Shown one piece after another: positions 16,835-26,034 of a stretch of 64,000 bases of DNA; the first letter of the stretch is position 1; each line of letters begins with the position of its first letter. A program made the translations under genes and the position numbers. The notes under the pieces are model-generated. The model was not told the origin of the DNA. It searched no databases and saw only the letters and a list, made by a program, of their open reading frames with translations. The DNA comes from Oceaniferula flava (GTDB lineage: Bacteria; Verrucomicrobiota; Verrucomicrobiia; Verrucomicrobiales; Akkermansiaceae): NCBI RefSeq assembly GCF_016811075.1, contig NZ_JAFBGL010000007.1:124001-188000 (forward strand), given 5' to 3'.

Positions 16835-17836
16835 ATGAAATATTTCTCATCCAAACTCATCACCTCTCTGGCGCTGCTGCATGCCTGCCTGATCACCCCG
16901 GCCTCGGCCGAGGACGCCAAGGAAACGTCCTACGGCAAAGTCGAGATCAGCTACACCGAGCTCCCCAACATCGGATTGGAACAAGGTGTGATGCGCCGTG
17001 ACCCCAGCGACATCATCAAGGTGGGCGATCTTTACTACGTCTGGTATTCCAAAGGAACCATCGCCCCCGGTTACGATGCCACGGTCTGGTATGCCACCTC
17101 GAAAGACGGCCTCACTTGGGACGAAAAAGGCATGGCTCTGGCGAAGGGCAAGCCCGGCACTTGGGAAGGCGCCAGCGTCTTCACCCCAAACATTATGGTG
17201 GCCGATGGCCGCTACTGGCTGTTCTACACCGGAACCTCCAATGAATTTGCCAAGAAACCCTTCAACCCGGATTCAAAAATCGGCCTCGCCGTTTCTGATT
17301 CCCCCGACGGCCCCTGGGAGCGCGTCGGCGACGGACCTGTGGTCACCAACAGCAGCAACGATGAGGAGTTCGACAGCCACCTCATCGACGACGCCTGCCT
17401 GATCATCCGCGGTGGGAAATACTGGCTCTACTACAAGGGGCGCCAGCAAGGCAAGGGACCTGGCCAGACGAAAATGGGCGTCGCCATAGCCGACAAACCT
17501 GAAGGACCTTACGTCAAACACGCCAACAACCCCATCATCCCCGGCAACCACGAAGTCGTCGTCTGGCCACTGGGCGAGGGCGTCGCCGCGATGATCGGAA
17601 CCACCGGCCCGAAAGATATCACCCGCTCGATCCTCTACGCCAAAGATGGCCTGAACTTCGTCAAAACCCACAATGTCATCAAAGGACCCGTGGGCGCCGG
17701 CGCGTATCGCCCCGAGGCATTCACCGACAGCAACAAGGGAGAACACGCCACCTGGGGGGTGGAACTGCAATACCCAGCCAGAGGAGTCAAAGGCCTGCCT
17801 TACATCCAGCGCTGGGACGCGAAGTGGTCCGACTAA
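16835..17836 (+). CDS. GH117/GH43-like five-bladed propeller glycoside hydrolase
   Basis: The start at 16835 (MKYFSSKLITSLALLHACLITPASA) gives a good signal peptide; the frame extends upstream to 16748. The mature protein (about 308 residues) has RRDPSDIIKVGDLYYVWYS near its N-terminus, then repeated blades with YWLFYTGTS and GKYWLYYKGR patterns typical of GH43/GH117 propellers. The stretch GYDATVWYATSKDGLTWDEKG and the single-domain length favour GH117, the family of alpha-1,3-(3,6-anhydro)-L-galactosidases that act on neoagaro-oligosaccharides. If correct, the organism handles agar-type red-algal galactan; no agarase is visible here. GH43 remains possible. It is divergent from the sigma gene. 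Confidence 0.75.
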   Translation: MKYFSSKLITSLALLHACLITPASAEDAKETSYGKVEISYTELPNIGLEQGVMRRDPSDIIKVGDLYYVWYSKGTIAPGYDATVWYATSKDGLTWDEKGMALAKGKPGTWEGASVFTPNIMVADGRYWLFYTGTSNEFAKKPFNPDSKIGLAVSDSPDGPWERVGDGPVVTNSSNDEEFDSHLIDDACLIIRGGKYWLYYKGRQQGKGPGQTKMGVAIADKPEGPYVKHANNPIIPGNHEVVVWPLGEGVAAMIGTTGPKDITRSILYAKDGLNFVKTHNVIKGPVGAGAYRPEAFTDSNKGEHATWGVELQYPARGVKGLPYIQRWDAKWSD

Positions 17837-17875
17837 TCAGTCGGGACGCACCTCAAGCTCATCACTCTCCATCAG

Positions 17876-17905
17876 CCGTCGCCTACACCGGGCGACGGTT
17901 TTTTT
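17876..17905 (+). terminator. Terminator of the GH117-like gene
   Basis: Perfect 8-bp stem CCGTCGCC / GGCGACGG with a seven-base loop, followed by seven T residues. Confidence 0.92.
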
Positions 17906-17983
17906 GTGCTGTTTACTGCGCCGCTTCCCTGCAGGTCACGGTCGCGCTCCTGGGGAACGTTTCCCCTTTTCCATCTTCACCGC

Positions 17984-20900
17984 CTAGTCTTGATCATAGC
18001 CGACCCGGAAGAAGCGTTTCTCAGGAGAGGGCTCCGGCGGGAGGATCTCGACGACGACTGTCAGCCGCCCTGCCGAGCTGGTTTCCGATTCGACACTGAA
18101 GCCGCTACCCGGGAGTAATTCCGTCCACGTTCCGGGCTCAAGCGTCTCGGATACCCACAGCGACCACTTAACGTCACTCACCCCCTCGCGCACGCCGAAG
18201 CTGAATCGATCGTCGGTGAAAATGGGGTAGCCGGCTGGATCGTGGGTCGCGGTCGGGTCGGCACCGGTGGCGTAGTCGAGGTAATTGGATCGGCCATTCT
18301 GGTTGTCATCCCCGGTGGTGCTCAAGCCGGGGAAAAGGGAGGCAAAGTTGATGTCCGAGACGCTGCCCTCGTAGGCACCGAGATCGATCACGCCATTGAG
18401 AATGCGGCTGTTTCCTGCGATGTCGTAGCTTGAGGTATTGGCGGTGTTTTCCCCCATATCGATGACTGGCGAGCCAGAGCTCAAGCGGAAGTCGCCGGCG
18501 ATGGTGGGGGCCATGGTGGCGTCGGACGGCGAGACGAAGGCAGGGTCGTTGCCGGCATTGTTGCCGTTGAGGTTGTTCGAGGAATCGGAGTCGAGCCCGA
18601 CCAGCCCGGCGTTGTTGTAGTTTTCCACCAGTGAGTTATGGAACTCGGCTTCGCTGCTGCCGATCGTTTGGCTCATGATGGCCACGGACGAGGAAGGATC
18701 GGAGGTGTTGCCCGCCCCGATGGCGTTATTCCAGATCAAGACGTCGCGCAGAACCGGTGCCGCATCGTAGTCGAGAGCCATGCCGCCGCCCACTGATGCG
18801 CGGTTGCCGGAGACGGTGGCGTTGACGATATAGGAAGTAGCGCCGGTGAAAAACATACCCCCGCCACTGGTCGCGTAGTTACCACTGATGACGGGGTTGA
18901 TCACCGAGGCGGTGGCCGGGGTGATGTAGAAGTGGATGCCGCCACCGTTGGTCGCCGTGTTGCCACGGATACGGCAATTGAGCAGGGTGGCTCCGGTATT
19001 CCATAACATGACACCGCCGCCTTCCGTGGCGTCGTTTTGCTCAATCAGGCAGTTGCTAATCAGTGGCGCTCCCCCCGCGATCGCGATGCCACCGCCGCTA
19101 TCGCCGGTGTTGTCCACAAAGCGGCAATCGCGCACCGTGAGCGTGCAACTCAAAAGATGCAGCCCGCCCCCTGTGTCCTCCGCAGAGGTGGTGAGGCCAT
19201 TGGCGTTACCGTCACGGAAAGTCAGGCCATCGATGAAGGCGGTGCGATCAAGATCGACGGCTGTGGCCGCGTGAAAATGGTATGCGTCAGGATTGGTGCC
19301 GCGTTTTCCCGACAAGGCCGTGGTGTAAGTGGATGCATCACGACTGCTGAAATCGCCACCGCCCACCGCAAAACCTCCGTAGACTCGCACGCCGGCAGGG
19401 AAGCTGAAGTAATCGTCGCGATCAGCCACTCCGGTAGGCGTGTAGGTGCCTTCGGCGATCCAGATGGTGTCGCCGGGTGTGGCAGCCTCGAAGGCCGTGG
19501 TGACGGAGTTGAACGCCGATGTCCAGGAAGCTCCGTCGCCAAGAGACGGCGCAGTCTGATCAACAAAGATCGGCGTGCGGAACTCATAGGCCCCCAGATC
19601 CATGGTGGCTGTGCCGTCGAGGTTTCCGTCCGCGATCCGGGGTGCGGCATCGAAGTCGATGTCTCCGGTCAATGCGCTGTCGTCACCGGCGTCGATCACC
19701 GGGGAGTTCGGTTGCAGGCGGACCTCGGTGATCAGCCCGGAATCATCCGCCGCATTGCGGAAACGTGGATTGTTTCCCGGATCGGTGCCGTCGAAGTTCC
19801 CGCCCGAGCCTGAGAGGTCGAGATGCTGCAGCAAGGAGTGGGAATAGCTGGGGGTGGCGTTCGAGGTCGCGATGGAGGCGGAGATCGAAGTGAGGGAAGA
19901 CGCAATCTCATTGGCCCACACGATCGTATTGGTGATCACCGGATCGCTGTCCTCCACCCGCAGACCACCGCCGTTGGTGGTAGCCTCGTTGTCGTGAAAG
20001 GTGGTGTTGGTGATGAGGGCATCGGAGCCGTTGATCAGATATACCCCACCTCCCTCGTCGGCGCTGTTGGAAATGAAGCTGCTGTTAACAATAAGCGGCG
20101 ATGAGCCCGAGCAAGCGATCCCACCACCGGATGGCGCCGTGTTGTCCTCAAAATGCGAACGGTTCACCCGCACCACAGAAGAACTGGTCAGGCTCAGGCC
20201 GCCACCGGAGGATGTCGCTTCATTATCGATGAACCGGCAGCCGGTGAAGCGGGCCGCCGAGGCACCCTGAACATGGGCACCCGCCCCGGCGGTGCCGTAG
20301 TTGTTCCTCAACGTGCAGTTGAGCACACGCGGCGCCCCGTTATTGATTCGGATCCCGCCACCACGATGATAAGGTGCGCTTTCATTGGCGCTGCCGCGGG
20401 TGACTTCGAAACCATCAAACTCGGTGAGCGATCCCACCCCGTCGAGGGTGACCACGTGGAACGCATCGTCGAGATGCGAGACAATGCCGCCGAAGTTGCC
20501 GGACAGGATGGATGGGTGAGCCTGGACATCTCGCTCGTCCGGATGGGTTTCAGCGGTAGCAAAACCGCCACGCGCACGCACCGCATCCGGAATCAGATAG
20601 GTGAGTGAGCGAGCGACCAAAATGTCCGTTGCCTTACTCGGTTGATAGAACCCCTCGGCCACCCAGATTTCGTCGCCCGGAGCGGCGATATCGAGAGCAT
20701 CTTGGAAATCGGTGAAAGCATCGGCCCACGACGACCCATCCTCGCCGCCGGTGGCATTTTCGTCCACGTAGATCGGCGCGATCAATTCGTAGGCGCCGAG
20801 GTCAATGGTGGCGGAGGCATTGCCGTCGCCATCGAGCTTACGGTCGCGGCTGCGGGCGTCCGCGATAGTGGAATTGACGGCATTCAGACCGGCATCAATC

Positions 20901-21943
20901 ACCGCCGTGGATGCCGGGGTGAGGAAGAGCTCGCCGGCGGCCGAGGGAGCATCGAGAGGATCGATGGGGTCAAGAAATCGCGGATCGTTTGCCGAGTCGG
21001 TGCCGTCGAGGTTATTGCTGCCGTAGGCATTCAGACTGCTGTCGCTTTTCCCCTGAAGCATGCAGTTATCAAAGCTTGGAGCATTGCCCGCGCCGCTGAT
21101 GTCGACCCAAGTGAGGTCCGATGTCTGATTGCGATTGCCCCAGAACAGGCAGTTGGTAAACGCCGGGGCGGAACCCGTCATGTAGAGCACCGCACCGGAA
21201 CTGAAGTGACCCGCGTAATTTCCCTGCGCCGTGCAATTGACCAGAGTGGGATTGGAGTCTCTCAGATACATCGCCCCACCATACTCGGCGGTGTTTCCCG
21301 AAAAGACGCAGTTGATGAACGTGGATGGGCTGAGCCATAAATAAAGAGCTCCTCCGGATCCCGTGGCGGAGTTATTGACGAAGCGACAGTTCAGCAGCTG
21401 GGGCCCTGAGGTGTCGGTCACCAGCGGACTGAGTGCGATGTATGCGCCGCCGCCGGACTCATTGCCGGTGCCATTGGCGCAGCCGTCGCGGATGACAAAG
21501 CCGTTGAGGATGGCGCTGGCATCCGCCGCGCTGCCATCGACAACGTGATAGGAGTTATTTTCTAGATCACCATCTTGCTGAATTTCACCCGACAGCACAG
21601 TTTCATTCACAAAGAGATCGCGCTGAATAATGGCGGTCTCCGTGCCGGCAAAACCACCGTAGAGCTCGACGCCATCCACCAGTTCGAAGGATGCCATTCG
21701 GTCATCGGCCAAGGGGCCGGAGCCGGCGACGTCCGGGTAGTAGGTCCCGGCGGCCACCCAAATCTGATCTCCGGAGGAGGCGGCGGCCAGCGCGTCCTGA
21801 ATGCGGGTGTAGGCATCGGTCCACGAGCTGCCATCCGCCGCGCCCGAGGCACCGGATTTTACAAAATGGGTCGCGGCGAAGAGCGTGGGTGCCGAGGCAA
21901 ACAGGGAACAGGCGGCAAGAGCAAGGAGGCGTTGTTGACACAT
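17984..21943 (-). CDS. Giant secreted three-module parallel beta-helix protein (choice-of-anchor Q type)
   Basis: 1319 residues with a signal peptide (about 1-23). Three tandem modules each start with a similar phrase: HFVKSGASGAADGSSWTDAY near residue 26, YVDENATGGEDGSSWADAF near 390 and FVDQTAPSLGDGASWTSAF near 790. Each opening contains an ALAAASSGDQIWVAAGTY-like strand and is followed by a beta-helix with GGG-rich turns (SGGALYLW, GGGLRVED, GGGMFFTGA), then a DLGAYE segment that closes the module. The residues after about 1235 form a small C-terminal domain (FRVGYDQD at the end) like those of PEP-CTERM-less Verrucomicrobial surface proteins. Adhesion or glycan binding is inferred; no catalytic residues are identified. 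GC content is high throughout. Confidence 0.82.
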   Translation of the reverse strand: MCQQRLLALAACSLFASAPTLFAATHFVKSGASGAADGSSWTDAYTRIQDALAAASSGDQIWVAAGTYYPDVAGSGPLADDRMASFELVDGVELYGGFAGTETAIIQRDLFVNETVLSGEIQQDGDLENNSYHVVDGSAADASAILNGFVIRDGCANGTGNESGGGAYIALSPLVTDTSGPQLLNCRFVNNSATGSGGALYLWLSPSTFINCVFSGNTAEYGGAMYLRDSNPTLVNCTAQGNYAGHFSSGAVLYMTGSAPAFTNCLFWGNRNQTSDLTWVDISGAGNAPSFDNCMLQGKSDSSLNAYGSNNLDGTDSANDPRFLDPIDPLDAPSAAGELFLTPASTAVIDAGLNAVNSTIADARSRDRKLDGDGNASATIDLGAYELIAPIYVDENATGGEDGSSWADAFTDFQDALDIAAPGDEIWVAEGFYQPSKATDILVARSLTYLIPDAVRARGGFATAETHPDERDVQAHPSILSGNFGGIVSHLDDAFHVVTLDGVGSLTEFDGFEVTRGSANESAPYHRGGGIRINNGAPRVLNCTLRNNYGTAGAGAHVQGASAARFTGCRFIDNEATSSGGGLSLTSSSVVRVNRSHFEDNTAPSGGGIACSGSSPLIVNSSFISNSADEGGGVYLINGSDALITNTTFHDNEATTNGGGLRVEDSDPVITNTIVWANEIASSLTSISASIATSNATPSYSHSLLQHLDLSGSGGNFDGTDPGNNPRFRNAADDSGLITEVRLQPNSPVIDAGDDSALTGDIDFDAAPRIADGNLDGTATMDLGAYEFRTPIFVDQTAPSLGDGASWTSAFNSVTTAFEAATPGDTIWIAEGTYTPTGVADRDDYFSFPAGVRVYGGFAVGGGDFSSRDASTYTTALSGKRGTNPDAYHFHAATAVDLDRTAFIDGLTFRDGNANGLTTSAEDTGGGLHLLSCTLTVRDCRFVDNTGDSGGGIAIAGGAPLISNCLIEQNDATEGGGVMLWNTGATLLNCRIRGNTATNGGGIHFYITPATASVINPVISGNYATSGGGMFFTGATSYIVNATVSGNRASVGGGMALDYDAAPVLRDVLIWNNAIGAGNTSDPSSSVAIMSQTIGSSEAEFHNSLVENYNNAGLVGLDSDSSNNLNGNNAGNDPAFVSPSDATMAPTIAGDFRLSSGSPVIDMGENTANTSSYDIAGNSRILNGVIDLGAYEGSVSDINFASLFPGLSTTGDDNQNGRSNYLDYATGADPTATHDPAGYPIFTDDRFSFGVREGVSDVKWSLWVSETLEPGTWTELLPGSGFSVESETSSAGRLTVVVEILPPEPSPEKRFFRVGYDQD

Positions 21944-22267
21944 GACGATGGGACTGGCTAGGGTTCGCCTTACCGACGTTCATGAACAGTTCCTATGCAT
22001 CTTCTCCTGCCGCCTGGGTGTCGTTGCCTGTGAAAAAGCCTCGAAATGGGAGACGGACGGAGGGCCTGAAGCGAGCTGATATCAGTAATCGGGCATGAAC
22101 GACGGCGGGGCTTACTGGTTGATCTTTAGCCATATAACATAATCGTCTTAGGGATCGTGCCAAGATCATTCTGTCAGACCAAAGACACTTTTTCGTCACC
22201 GATGCCTCCTGCTGGCGCCTCCCGGCGTGCTCCCCCACACCGGTCAAGCAGAGCGGGCGGTGGAGAT

Positions 22268-22303
22268 AAAAAAAGGGAGGCAGCCACTGATGGCCTGCCT
22301 CCC
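22268..22303 (-). terminator. Terminator of the 22352-22720 gene
   Basis: Stem GGGAGGCAG / CTGCCTCCC, extended by GCC/GGC, followed on the minus strand by a T-run (22274-22268). Confidence 0.9.
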
Positions 22304-22351
22304 TAGGGATGTTGGTTCGTGATGGCTATCTACGAACGCTCAAAAAAAGTC

Positions 22352-22720
22352 TTAGAATTTGGCACCGTCGACGTGCTCATAGAAGCTCACAGGGAGCTCG
22401 GACAGTGGTTCTTTCAGCTTGGCGAGTTCTTCAGCCGGGCCGTGGATTTCCAGGCGAATCATGTCCGACATGGTCAGCGCGTTTTCGATCTGACCGTTGA
22501 CATTTTCAAGGTGGGTCAGGATGCCATCGGCACCTTCGTAGGCTTCGCGGCAGTAAGCGATGTTTTCCTCCTCGCAATAGCTGAAGTCGTAGTAAAAGCA
22601 CTTGTCCTCAGTCTGAGTGCGGGAGATGAAGTCAGCGATGTTCTTCTTGAAGTCCTCCAGACGGCCTTCGTTGATTTTGAAATACGGGTGGATACTGATC
22701 GCTTTGGATAATTGGCTCAT
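22352..22720 (-). CDS. Small dimeric alpha/beta-barrel protein (antibiotic biosynthesis monooxygenase-like)
   Basis: A 122-residue cytoplasmic protein without a signal peptide. The order HPYFKINEGRLEDFKKNIADFISRTQTED...CFYYDFSYCEEENIAYCREAYEGADGILTHLENV matches the ferredoxin-like dimeric barrel of ABM/quinol-monooxygenase-type proteins: a strand, the helix with the K-N-I-ADFI pattern, a strand with F-Y-Y-D-F, and an EAYEGADG helix preceding a His. The C-terminal strand has MIRLEIHGPAEEL. Many members have no known substrate. It is a single-gene unit with its own terminator. Confidence 0.75.
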   Translation of the reverse strand: MSQLSKAISIHPYFKINEGRLEDFKKNIADFISRTQTEDKCFYYDFSYCEEENIAYCREAYEGADGILTHLENVNGQIENALTMSDMIRLEIHGPAEELAKLKEPLSELPVSFYEHVDGAKF

Positions 22721-22947
22721 GGCTTCCTAACTTGGTGAAGGAACGGCTCAAGTCAATGGGGAAAATCGACGCCAACTAGGTCGAAAAACGGGCAGGATCT
22801 CGCGTGGTTTCACCCCGTTGGTTTTCCATCATGACCGGCATAGGCAATGCGTGGCCCGCAGCCGCTCTGGACGGGAATGAATCTTAACAAGGCGGAAGCT
22901 TTTCCAACTTTTTTGGAACAATCTATTTTCCGACGTATCCTACCTGC

Positions 22948-23511
22948 ATGACATCACGCAAAGCAACGACGAGAAAAACTAAACTAGCCAGCTTGATCCT
23001 GATGCTGGCCGCGGGCACACCGATCGCCATCGCTCAGGATGCCACCCGCACGGGAGTCACGCAACACGACAGCGGCAATCCCAAGATCCCGCTGCAGGTG
23101 ACCACGAACATCAAGGTGGTTTACCAGATCAGCGACGATCGACTCAAAGGCACCAGCAACCGTGGACTGACCTACGCCAAGAAACTGTTAGACACTTACA
23201 GTAAGCAGGGAGTGGCCGACAAAGAAATCGACCTCCACCTCGTTTTTCACGGTAGCTCGCTAACGGCACTCGTGGATGCCAAAACGCGCAAGAAACTCAA
23301 AGCTGATGGCGGTGAAGCCAACCCCAACCTCAAGTTAATCCAAGAGCTGTTGCAACGCGGCGTCAGCATCGAAGTCTGTGAGAGCTCAATGGAGCAAAAG
23401 GGCATCGTGGCCGGGGATTTTGTATCCAAGGATATCGCCACCGTCGTCGGTGCCTTTCCAAGGTTAATCAGCCTGCAGCAACTCGGTTACGCGTATATCA
23501 AGTTCGAGTAA
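22948..23511 (+). CDS. Secreted DsrE/DsrF-family protein
   Basis: A 187-residue protein with a basic N-terminus (TSRKATTRKTK), a hydrophobic signal (about 14-29, ending AQDA) and a DsrE-like alpha/beta domain (about 50-187): IKVVYQISDDRL, DLHLVFHGSSLTALV, LIQELLQRGVSIEVCESSMEQKGI and a final strand IKFE. The family (COG1416-type) includes sulfur-transfer proteins, with a conserved Cys in the position of C-E-S-S. An exported location is unusual for sulfur-relay work and suggests a periplasmic redox or sulfur role, which is inference. It is followed by a strong terminator. Confidence 0.78.
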   Translation: MTSRKATTRKTKLASLILMLAAGTPIAIAQDATRTGVTQHDSGNPKIPLQVTTNIKVVYQISDDRLKGTSNRGLTYAKKLLDTYSKQGVADKEIDLHLVFHGSSLTALVDAKTRKKLKADGGEANPNLKLIQELLQRGVSIEVCESSMEQKGIVAGDFVSKDIATVVGAFPRLISLQQLGYAYIKFE

Positions 23512-23576
23512 GAACCACGCGACCAAGGCAAGCATTCAGTGTCGCAGCCACCGAAGCCACCCCTCATAACAATCAA

Positions 23577-23615
23577 AGCCGAATACCTCACACGCAGTGA
23601 GATATTCGGCTTTTT
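23577..23615 (+). terminator. Terminator between the convergent DsrE and FKBP genes
   Basis: Stem AGCCGAATA.CTCAC / GTGAG.TATTCGGCT with a short loop, then five T residues; the complementary side has three T residues, so it may act weakly in the other direction. Confidence 0.9.
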
Positions 23616-23638
23616 AAAAATGCGTGTGGGAACCGCGA

Positions 23639-24859
23639 CTAGCGAACGATCTCTAGCAGCTCGATATCAAACACAAGCATGCCACCGGGGCGACCGCTAC
23701 CAGGAACGGCTGGGCCGTAGGCAAGGTCAGCAGGAATCCAGAAGCGACGCTTCTCACCGGGGACCATCAGCTGCACGCCTTCGGTCCATCCTTTGATCAC
23801 GCCATTGAGCGGGAACTGAGTGGGCTCACCACGGGTGACTGAGCTGTCGAACATTTCTCCGTCGGTCGTCCAGCCGGAGTAGTGCACCTTCACGGTGTCG
23901 CTTGCCTTGGGTTTCTCTTTGCCTGTGCCCTCGCTGAGGACCTTGTAGGCCAGACCGCTTGCGGTTTTCTTGGCATCGGCAGGCACGGCAGCCACGTCTT
24001 CAGGCACGGCGGGTGCTGGTGGAGCTTCCTTGGAGGAAACGAGCTCGAGGTCCGCGACGATGAATCCGCCGGGTGCCTGTGGCTCGGGCAGCCACGCTTG
24101 GCGCTGCTCGCCAACTTGCATCTCGCCAAGAAGCTCAGCGAGTGCTGCCGGCAATTTGTCGAGTGGGATACTTGGTGGTGTTGGCTCTTTGCGGGTATCC
24201 TGCATGATTTGGCCCTCCATTGTCTTGGCGGTGAAGTGGAAGGTCACCACATGATCCTGGACTGGCTTTTCGCCGGAGCCTTCTTTGATCACCTTGTAGA
24301 CGACTCCGCCTTCGGTTTTCTCGGCGTCCGCAGGTGGTTTGGGAGCTTCTTTGATGCCGAGCAGCTCCACATCGAAGCAAAGCATGCCACCCGGGCGACC
24401 GCTGCCTTCAACGACAGGGCCGTAAGCAAGGTCCTCGGGGATCCAGAAACGACGTTTTTCACCGACAACCATCAGCTGCAGGCCTTCGGTCCATCCGGCA
24501 ATCACCTGGCCGAGAGGAAAGCTGCTGGGCTCGCCGCGTTTGACCGAGCTATCGAACATTTTCCCATCGGTCGTCCAGCCGGAGTAGTGAACGGTCACCG
24601 TGTCAGCGGCGGTGGGTTTTGCATCGCCGGTTCCGGCTTGTTGAATTTTCGATGCGAGACCGCTCTCGGTCTTCAAGGCATCGGCGGGGGCGGCGGCTAC
24701 ATCAGCAGGTGTTTCTGGCATATTATTCTTAGGTTGGGCCGCTTCCTCGGAGGAGGCGGCAATGTTGTTTTCCGGAACCCCCTCGGCAATCGCAATGGTG
24801 GGCAGCGCTGCCATCACAGCAGCAGTCATCAGTGGTCTCGAGAAGGATGGGACGTTCAT
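23639..24859 (-). CDS. Exported triple-domain FKBP-type peptidyl-prolyl isomerase, middle domain degenerate
   Basis: The start at 24859 (MNVPSFSRPLMTAAVMAALPTIAIA) gives a signal peptide; the frame is open to 24919. About 406 residues. Domain 1 (about 65-175) and domain 3 (about 295-406) are near-identical canonical FKBP domains: VTVHYSGWTTDGKMFDSS and VKVHYSGWTTDGEMFDSS, GEKRRFWIP..LAYGP, SGRPGGML.FD.ELL. Domain 2 (about 180-285) keeps the frame (VTFHFTAKTMEGQIMQDTR) but lacks the Y-G-W and L-A-Y-G-P pieces. The close match of domains 1 and 3 suggests an internal duplication. Probable role: folding of exported proteins in the periplasm. Confidence 0.88.
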   Translation of the reverse strand: MNVPSFSRPLMTAAVMAALPTIAIAEGVPENNIAASSEEAAQPKNNMPETPADVAAAPADALKTESGLASKIQQAGTGDAKPTAADTVTVHYSGWTTDGKMFDSSVKRGEPSSFPLGQVIAGWTEGLQLMVVGEKRRFWIPEDLAYGPVVEGSGRPGGMLCFDVELLGIKEAPKPPADAEKTEGGVVYKVIKEGSGEKPVQDHVVTFHFTAKTMEGQIMQDTRKEPTPPSIPLDKLPAALAELLGEMQVGEQRQAWLPEPQAPGGFIVADLELVSSKEAPPAPAVPEDVAAVPADAKKTASGLAYKVLSEGTGKEKPKASDTVKVHYSGWTTDGEMFDSSVTRGEPTQFPLNGVIKGWTEGVQLMVPGEKRRFWIPADLAYGPAVPGSGRPGGMLVFDIELLEIVR

Positions 24860-24995
24860 GGAGGACGAGCATCCACGCCACACCGCATCTGTCAACCACC
24901 CGCAGCCCCTTAATGCCATACAATGATCGCTGGAAGTGCGGGAAAATCGACACCCTCGCCCCGAATCCAGACGTCACTCCCTCCAGACGTCTCCA

Positions 24996-25034
24996 CAAAA
25001 AAACTCGCACCCGGCAAATGCGGGGGCGAGTTTG
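24996..25034 (-). terminator. Terminator of the 25065-25862 PEP-CTERM gene
   Basis: On the minus strand the stem AAACTCGCC.CCGC / CGGGTGCGAGTTT is followed by a T-run of seven. Confidence 0.85.
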
Positions 25035-25064
25035 AACATTTCAAATCAAGAATGGAATCCCAGC

Positions 25065-25862
25065 CTAGCGACGACGGCGCAGAATCAATGCCAAGCCTGA
25101 AAGGCCAAGAAGCCCGGCGGCAGATGGCTCGGGAATGGGAGTCACATCAATACTAAATTCACTGATATTAACATCCACTTCGCCTGCAGTTCCCTGACGA
25201 GTGTAATACATGTGACCTCCGCCAAAGTTATCCACGAACTGGCTACCTGTGAAAGTATTCGAATAAGAGAGCGTCGTGTTGCTCAAGTTCCCCACCTCTT
25301 CAATATCAAACAAGGTAAAGGTGAATCCGTCACTATCCGCCACCAAAGTCACGGTAAAACCATCAGCCAAACTCGCTTCCGTCACAGCCCATCCAGCAAC
25401 ATTGAGAGTAAGGTCAGGATCGTAAAAATTATCAATCGCCATTCCACTGTCGTCGTTATCCGCATCAATTTGAAAGATCAGATTTTCAGCTGGGCGGAAG
25501 CCAGTGCCGTTGGGTGACATGCCAAACTCAATTCCGTTGGCTCTCAGGTTGTTGACACCCGTCGTGTTGGTAACAATCATCTTCATCGTTACCGTATCGG
25601 TGGCTAGCAACGCAGATCCTTTGAGGGTGTTGATGTCGTCGTTACTCGCAATGCCAGAGGCGTTATTGTTCCCCGAGGCGTCTGTTGTCACAGTAAGAGC
25701 CCCAGTCGTGCCGGTAAAGCTATTCGATGTCAGATTTACAGCATTGCCAACAATGCCTGAGTTGCTGGTCGAGGCATTGTAAATGATGGCTGCATGGGCG
25801 CTATGAAGCAAGCTGACGGCGCCAAGGGTGGGAACCAGTAGAAGCTGATTAAGAGGTTTCAT
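25065..25862 (-). CDS. PEP-CTERM sorting domain protein
   Basis: A 265-residue secreted protein with signal peptide (MKPLNQLLLVPTLG ... SAHA), an extracellular beta-rich domain starting AIIYNASTSNSGIVGN, and C-terminal IPEPSAAG, a hydrophobic helix and LILRRRR. No known function is visible. The upstream region carries a 40-base element (25935-25974) shared with the metzincin gene at 46.1 kb. Followed by its own terminator. Confidence 0.85.
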   Translation of the reverse strand: MKPLNQLLLVPTLGAVSLLHSAHAAIIYNASTSNSGIVGNAVNLTSNSFTGTTGALTVTTDASGNNNASGIASNDDINTLKGSALLATDTVTMKMIVTNTTGVNNLRANGIEFGMSPNGTGFRPAENLIFQIDADNDDSGMAIDNFYDPDLTLNVAGWAVTEASLADGFTVTLVADSDGFTFTLFDIEEVGNLSNTTLSYSNTFTGSQFVDNFGGGHMYYTRQGTAGEVDVNISEFSIDVTPIPEPSAAGLLGLSGLALILRRRR

Positions 25863-25934
25863 AGTGTTTCAATTGTGTGTGTGTGATTCACTTGGCGACA
25901 CGTCGAAGGGTCAACGAAAGATACCAAGGTATTA

Positions 25935-25974
25935 GCTAATATAGACCACCCATCCGCCGTGCCAAGAGGATTCT
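25935..25974 (-). promoter_or_regulatory. Shared 40-base promoter element, copy 1
   Basis: Minus strand TTGGCA, 16 bases, TATATT (25943-25938) reads as a sigma-70-type promoter 75 bases before the PEP-CTERM start. The whole 40-base block matches 46238-46277 at 29 positions, including AGAATC at one end and CTATATTAGC at the other. Confidence 0.6.
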
Positions 25975-26034
25975 GGTATATGACAGTTCCGGACATCCTC
26001 TGGAACAATGATCATCGAGAAGCACCGCCAGGCC

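Noticed and set aside
18242-21961. Many plus-strand frames opposite the giant beta-helix gene
   Set aside because: No initiation context or family; the minus-strand frame has signal peptide and three clear modules.
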